From assembly GCF_000982825.1 (NCBI RefSeq), contig NZ_CP011047.1, positions 1,550,001-1,614,000 on the forward strand: 64,000 bases of DNA, given 5' to 3'. Below the pieces are notes generated by a model. That model worked only from the letters and a program-made list of their open reading frames with translations, ran no database searches and was not told the DNA's origin. Made by a program: the position numbers and the translations under genes. Origin of the DNA: Cronobacter sakazakii (GTDB taxonomy: Bacteria > Pseudomonadota > Gammaproteobacteria > Enterobacterales > Enterobacteriaceae). Positions 61,492 to 64,000 of the stretch are shown here, one piece after another. Each line of letters begins with the position of its first letter. The first letter of the stretch is position 1.

Positions 61492-61794
61492 ATGAAAGAA
61501 CAGTTCACCACCACGGTGAGAGTGAAAGGCAAAGGCGACACGCGTGCTCGCGCGTTCGCTGATGCCCTGAATCAGGTACAGGCGGCGGTGATAAAAGCCT
61601 CGCCGCACATCTTACTGCGTATAGAGCCACAGGATGTGCAGGTTGTTCATGCGCGGGAAACGGTGCGTAAAGAAGCGTTTCTGTTTTTCTTTTTGCGCCG
61701 GGAACGACGGGCTTTCAGCGTGGAGCTGGACGTGACCGTCAACGTGACCGCCATCAATCTCGAAAAGGTGGATTTCGTCACGCAACACAGCTGA
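61492..61794 (+). CDS. DUF4312 protein (EF_0831 type)
   Basis: A 100-residue, probably soluble protein: FTTTVRVKGKGDTRARAFADALNQVQAAVI, then LLRIEPQDVQVVHARET and FFFLRRERRAFSVELDVTVNVTAINL. It resembles a small alpha/beta protein with an Arg/Phe-rich middle (KEAFLFFFLRRERR) that could touch the membrane. Function unknown. It starts 3 bp after the SFCGS gene and lies just before the two membrane-protein genes, so a soluble subunit of their complex is a reasonable guess. Confidence 0.85.
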   Translation: MKEQFTTTVRVKGKGDTRARAFADALNQVQAAVIKASPHILLRIEPQDVQVVHARETVRKEAFLFFFLRRERRAFSVELDVTVNVTAINLEKVDFVTQHS

Positions 61795-61816
61795 TCGTTA
61801 CTAAAAGGGCAGACCA

Positions 61817-62593
61817 ATGTTCCTGATAATTTTAATAAAATCGCTCATCATCGGCGGCCTGGTCGGCGTCGGCGTGGGCGCCGGGGCCGCACGCATGTTC
61901 CATGCGCCCACCACGCAAGGGATGGGTGCCTTTCGTACGTTAGGAGAGCTGAACTCCTGTGAAGGCGATCCGGCTTCGCATTTCTCCTTTGGGTTAGGGT
62001 TTTTCTTCAACGCCTGGGCGTCCTCCGTCGCGGCGGGCGCGTTCACCCAGGATGTCGATCACCGCATTATTCCCAACTGGGGCGCGGCGGCGCTGATGGT
62101 GAAAAACCGCAATCTCGCCGACACCCTGCACAACCCGAAAAAAATGGCGGTTGCCTGCGGGCTTATCGGCATGGCGGTGGTGGCGTTTCTCAACACCACG
62201 GCCTCTGCCGTGCCGGAAGCGCTTCAGGTTACCGCCGTTAAAGTGCTGGTGCCTGCCGCTAACCTGCTGGTGAACACCGTGATGCCGGTGATTTTCTGGC
62301 TGGCCGCCATCGACGCCGGGAAAAGATCGGGCTTCTGGGCCACCGTCTTTGGCGGCGCGGCGCAGCTGATCATGGGCAACGCCGTGCCGGGGCTGGTGCT
62401 GGGCATTCTTATCGGCAAGGGTGTTGAAGAGAGCGGCTGGAACCGCGTTACCAAAGTCATGATGACTGCCATTGTGCTGCTGTTCGTGCTGAGCGCCTTC
62501 TTCCGCGGCTTCGACATGAAAATGATCGAATCTTTCCGTCTGACCGTGCCGGACTGGCTCAGTCTTATCCACAACTCGCTGAGCGGCAAATAA
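61817..62593 (+). CDS. DUF4311 membrane protein (EF_0832/0833 type)
   Basis: A 258-residue protein with about seven membrane helices. The first (residues 1-27) is Gly-rich (IIGGLVGVGVGAGAARMF). The loops hold FHAPTTQGMGAFRTLGELNSCEGDPASHFSFGLG and DVDHRIIPNWGAAALMVKNRN, conserved-looking polar stretches that could form a substrate path. LGILIGKGVEESGWNRVTK is another. With the DUF4310 protein it probably makes a transporter of an unrecognised class. AAGGGCAG upstream of the ATG is the ribosome site. Confidence 0.85.
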   Translation: MFLIILIKSLIIGGLVGVGVGAGAARMFHAPTTQGMGAFRTLGELNSCEGDPASHFSFGLGFFFNAWASSVAAGAFTQDVDHRIIPNWGAAALMVKNRNLADTLHNPKKMAVACGLIGMAVVAFLNTTASAVPEALQVTAVKVLVPAANLLVNTVMPVIFWLAAIDAGKRSGFWATVFGGAAQLIMGNAVPGLVLGILIGKGVEESGWNRVTKVMMTAIVLLFVLSAFFRGFDMKMIESFRLTVPDWLSLIHNSLSGK

Positions 62594-62603
62594 GGAGCGC
62601 ATG

Positions 62604-63248
62604 ATGGAAGAGAATAAAGGTTTCTGGTACGCCGACTGGTCATTCCCGATCTTCGTTGGCCTGCTCTCCTCCGGCGTATTCGCCGGAACGCATATGTACT
62701 ACCTCTACGGCATCGGCGCGTTTAACGAAGTGGCGTTCGTGGCGATGCTCAAAGCCGGCATCGACACCGGCGTCTATGGCGCGGTGGCCGCCTTCGGCGC
62801 GAGTTTCCTCTTTGCCCGCATTATCGAAGGCTCGCTGGTAGGCATTCTGGATATCGGCGGCGCCATCCAGACCGGCGTGGGGCTTGGCGTTCCGGCGCTG
62901 CTGCTCGGCGCGGGCTTCGTTTTTCCGGTAGCGAATTTCGCCGCCTCGCTGGTCACCGGCCTGCTGATTGGCCTCGCGATCGGCTACGTCATCATTCTGG
63001 CGCGTAAATTCACCATTAATCAGAGCGATTCCACCTACGGCGCGGACGTGATGATGGGCGCGGGCAACGCCTCCGGGCGTTTCCTCGGGCCGCTTATCAT
63101 CCTGAGCGCCATGACCGCCTCAATCCCGATTGGCGTGGGATCGCTTGTGGGCGCGCTGCTGTTTTATCTCTGGCAGAAGCCGATCACCGGCGGAGCTATT
63201 CTCGGCGCGATGATCCTGGGCTCGCTGTTTCCTGTGGCGATCGGTTAA
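62604..63248 (+). CDS. DUF4310 membrane protein (EF_0832/0833 type)
   Basis: A 214-residue protein with about six membrane helices (FPIFVGLLSSGVFAGTHMYYLYG, GVYGAVAAFGASFLFARIIEG, TGVGLGVPALLLGAGFVFP and others). A polar cytoplasmic-looking loop carries ARKFTINQSDSTYGADVMMGAGNASGRFLG. The ATG at 62604 has AAGGAG 6 nt upstream; ATG 62601 lies only 3 nt from it. It starts 10 bp after the DUF4311 gene, the tight spacing of genes for partner subunits. Transport is inferred from topology and context. Confidence 0.85.
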   Translation: MEENKGFWYADWSFPIFVGLLSSGVFAGTHMYYLYGIGAFNEVAFVAMLKAGIDTGVYGAVAAFGASFLFARIIEGSLVGILDIGGAIQTGVGLGVPALLLGAGFVFPVANFAASLVTGLLIGLAIGYVIILARKFTINQSDSTYGADVMMGAGNASGRFLGPLIILSAMTASIPIGVGSLVGALLFYLWQKPITGGAILGAMILGSLFPVAIG

Positions 63249-63288
63249 CTGCGCGGGCGCTCCGGCGCCCGCCTTCTGAGGAAACCCT

Positions 63289-64000
63289 ATGTTTGACCTG
63301 ATCCTGCGCAAGGCGCGGCTGGTGGACGACACGCTGGCGGATATCGCCATCAAAGACGGCAAAATCGCCGCGCTCGGCAGCGTGACCGGCGAGGCGCGCG
63401 CCACGCGCGATCTCAATGGCGAGTATTACGTCAGCCCCGGCTGGATCGATCTGCACGTCCACTGCTACCCGAAATCGCCGATTTACCACGACGAGCCGGA
63501 CGCGGTTGGCGTTTCGACCGGCGTTACCACCGTGGTGGACGCGGGCAGCACCGGCGCGAACGATATCGACGACTTTTACGCGCTGACACGTGGCGTGGCG
63601 ACCGAGGTGCTGGCGCTGCTTAATGTTTCGAAGGTAGGTCTTATCGCGCAAAACGAGCTGGCGGATATGGCGAATATCGACGCCGCGGCGGCGCGCGATG
63701 CTATCGCCCGTCACCCCGATTTTATCGTCGGCCTGAAAGCGCGCATGAGTAGCAGCGTGGTGGGCGATAACGGCATCGCGCCGCTTGAGCGCGCCAAAGC
63801 TATTCAGCAGGAGAACGGCCATCTGCCGCTGATGGTACATATCGGCAACGGCCCACCGCCGCTGGATGAGATCGCCGCGCGGTTATCCCAGGGCGACATC
63901 ATTACCCACTGCTTTAACGGCAAACCGAATCGCATCCTGACGCCGCAGGGCCAGCTTCGCGCCAGCATTAGCGACGCGCTCGGGCGCGGCGTGCGGCTTG
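63289..64000 (+). CDS. Metal-dependent amidohydrolase/deacetylase (EF_0837 type), 5' part
   Basis: The first 237 residues of a dihydroorotase-like amidohydrolase, open at the window end. Metal ligands are visible: His56 and His58 in WIDLHVHCYP, Lys150 in VGLKARMSS (position of the carboxylated lysine), His184 in LMVHIGN and His207 in ITHCFNG. Such enzymes remove acyl groups from or open rings of small amides. In related clusters it is followed by a SelA-like PLP enzyme and a KDPG-type aldolase, as in D-glucosaminate breakdown; these would lie beyond the window. A GAGGAAA ribosome site precedes the ATG. Confidence 0.9.
   Translation, partial: MFDLILRKARLVDDTLADIAIKDGKIAALGSVTGEARATRDLNGEYYVSPGWIDLHVHCYPKSPIYHDEPDAVGVSTGVTTVVDAGSTGANDIDDFYALTRGVATEVLALLNVSKVGLIAQNELADMANIDAAAARDAIARHPDFIVGLKARMSSSVVGDNGIAPLERAKAIQQENGHLPLMVHIGNGPPPLDEIAARLSQGDIITHCFNGKPNRILTPQGQLRASISDALGRGVRL

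Overview
This is a chromosomal segment of a high-GC member of the Enterobacteriaceae. Gene order follows the E. coli K-12 rnr-rlmB ... aidB ... rpsF-rplI ... cycA-ytfE ... cpdB-cysQ ... tamAB ... ppa-ytfQRT-yjfF-fbp-mpl-yjgA-pmbA-cybC backbone almost gene for gene. Protein similarity is high, but accessory insertions and missing blocks fit Cronobacter or a close relative better than Escherichia. That assignment is inference. I see no tRNA, rRNA, CRISPR or phage.

Layout. 1-9.8 kb: 3' end of rnr, rlmB, yjfL-yjfM-yjfC, aidB, a chemoreceptor, yjfN, bsmA, yjfP; E. coli yjfIJK and the ula ascorbate genes are absent. 9.8-12.8 kb: rpsF-priB-rpsR-rplI, ytfB, fklB. 13-25.8 kb: cycA, ytfE with an NsrR box, a second chemoreceptor, ytfF, an inserted AraC regulator/DUF1349 pair and LprI-like protein, divergent qorB/ytfH, cpdB, cysQ, ytfJ, ytfK, then paeA (25.8-27.1 kb). 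27.3-29.5 kb: a secreted DUF1996-type gene broken by one in-frame stop codon, and msrA. 29.7-35.6 kb: tamA-tamB-ytfP. 35.6-44.4 kb is accessory: a chaperone-usher fimbrial operon with two lesions (a frameshifted subunit and a tip-adhesin gene cut by an intact 768-bp IS1), then a PglL-type O-oligosaccharyltransferase. 44.5-54.9 kb: a third chemoreceptor, ppa, the YtfQRT-YjfF galactofuranose ABC transporter, a fourth chemoreceptor, a REP-derived tandem repeat and fbp. 55-60.5 kb: mpl, a periplasmic DUF4432 epimerase-like gene, yjgA (darP), pmbA, cybC.

60.6-64.0 kb holds the least understood system: a tightly packed operon of a stand-alone PRD protein, an SFCGS-motif protein, a DUF4312-type protein, two multi-pass membrane proteins (DUF4311- and DUF4310-type) and a metal-dependent amidohydrolase cut by the window end. 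It looks like an undescribed uptake-and-catabolism module. Its upstream region carries two CRP-like sites and a perfect 9-2-9 palindrome.

Shared control is visible. All four chemoreceptor genes are preceded by sigma-28 (FliA) promoters with an exact 11-bp spacer, so they probably belong to the flagellar regulon although scattered over 46 kb. Two REP-like palindrome families decorate intergenic regions; one lies inside the ytfQ-ytfR gap, where it could set the ratio of binding protein to ATPase.
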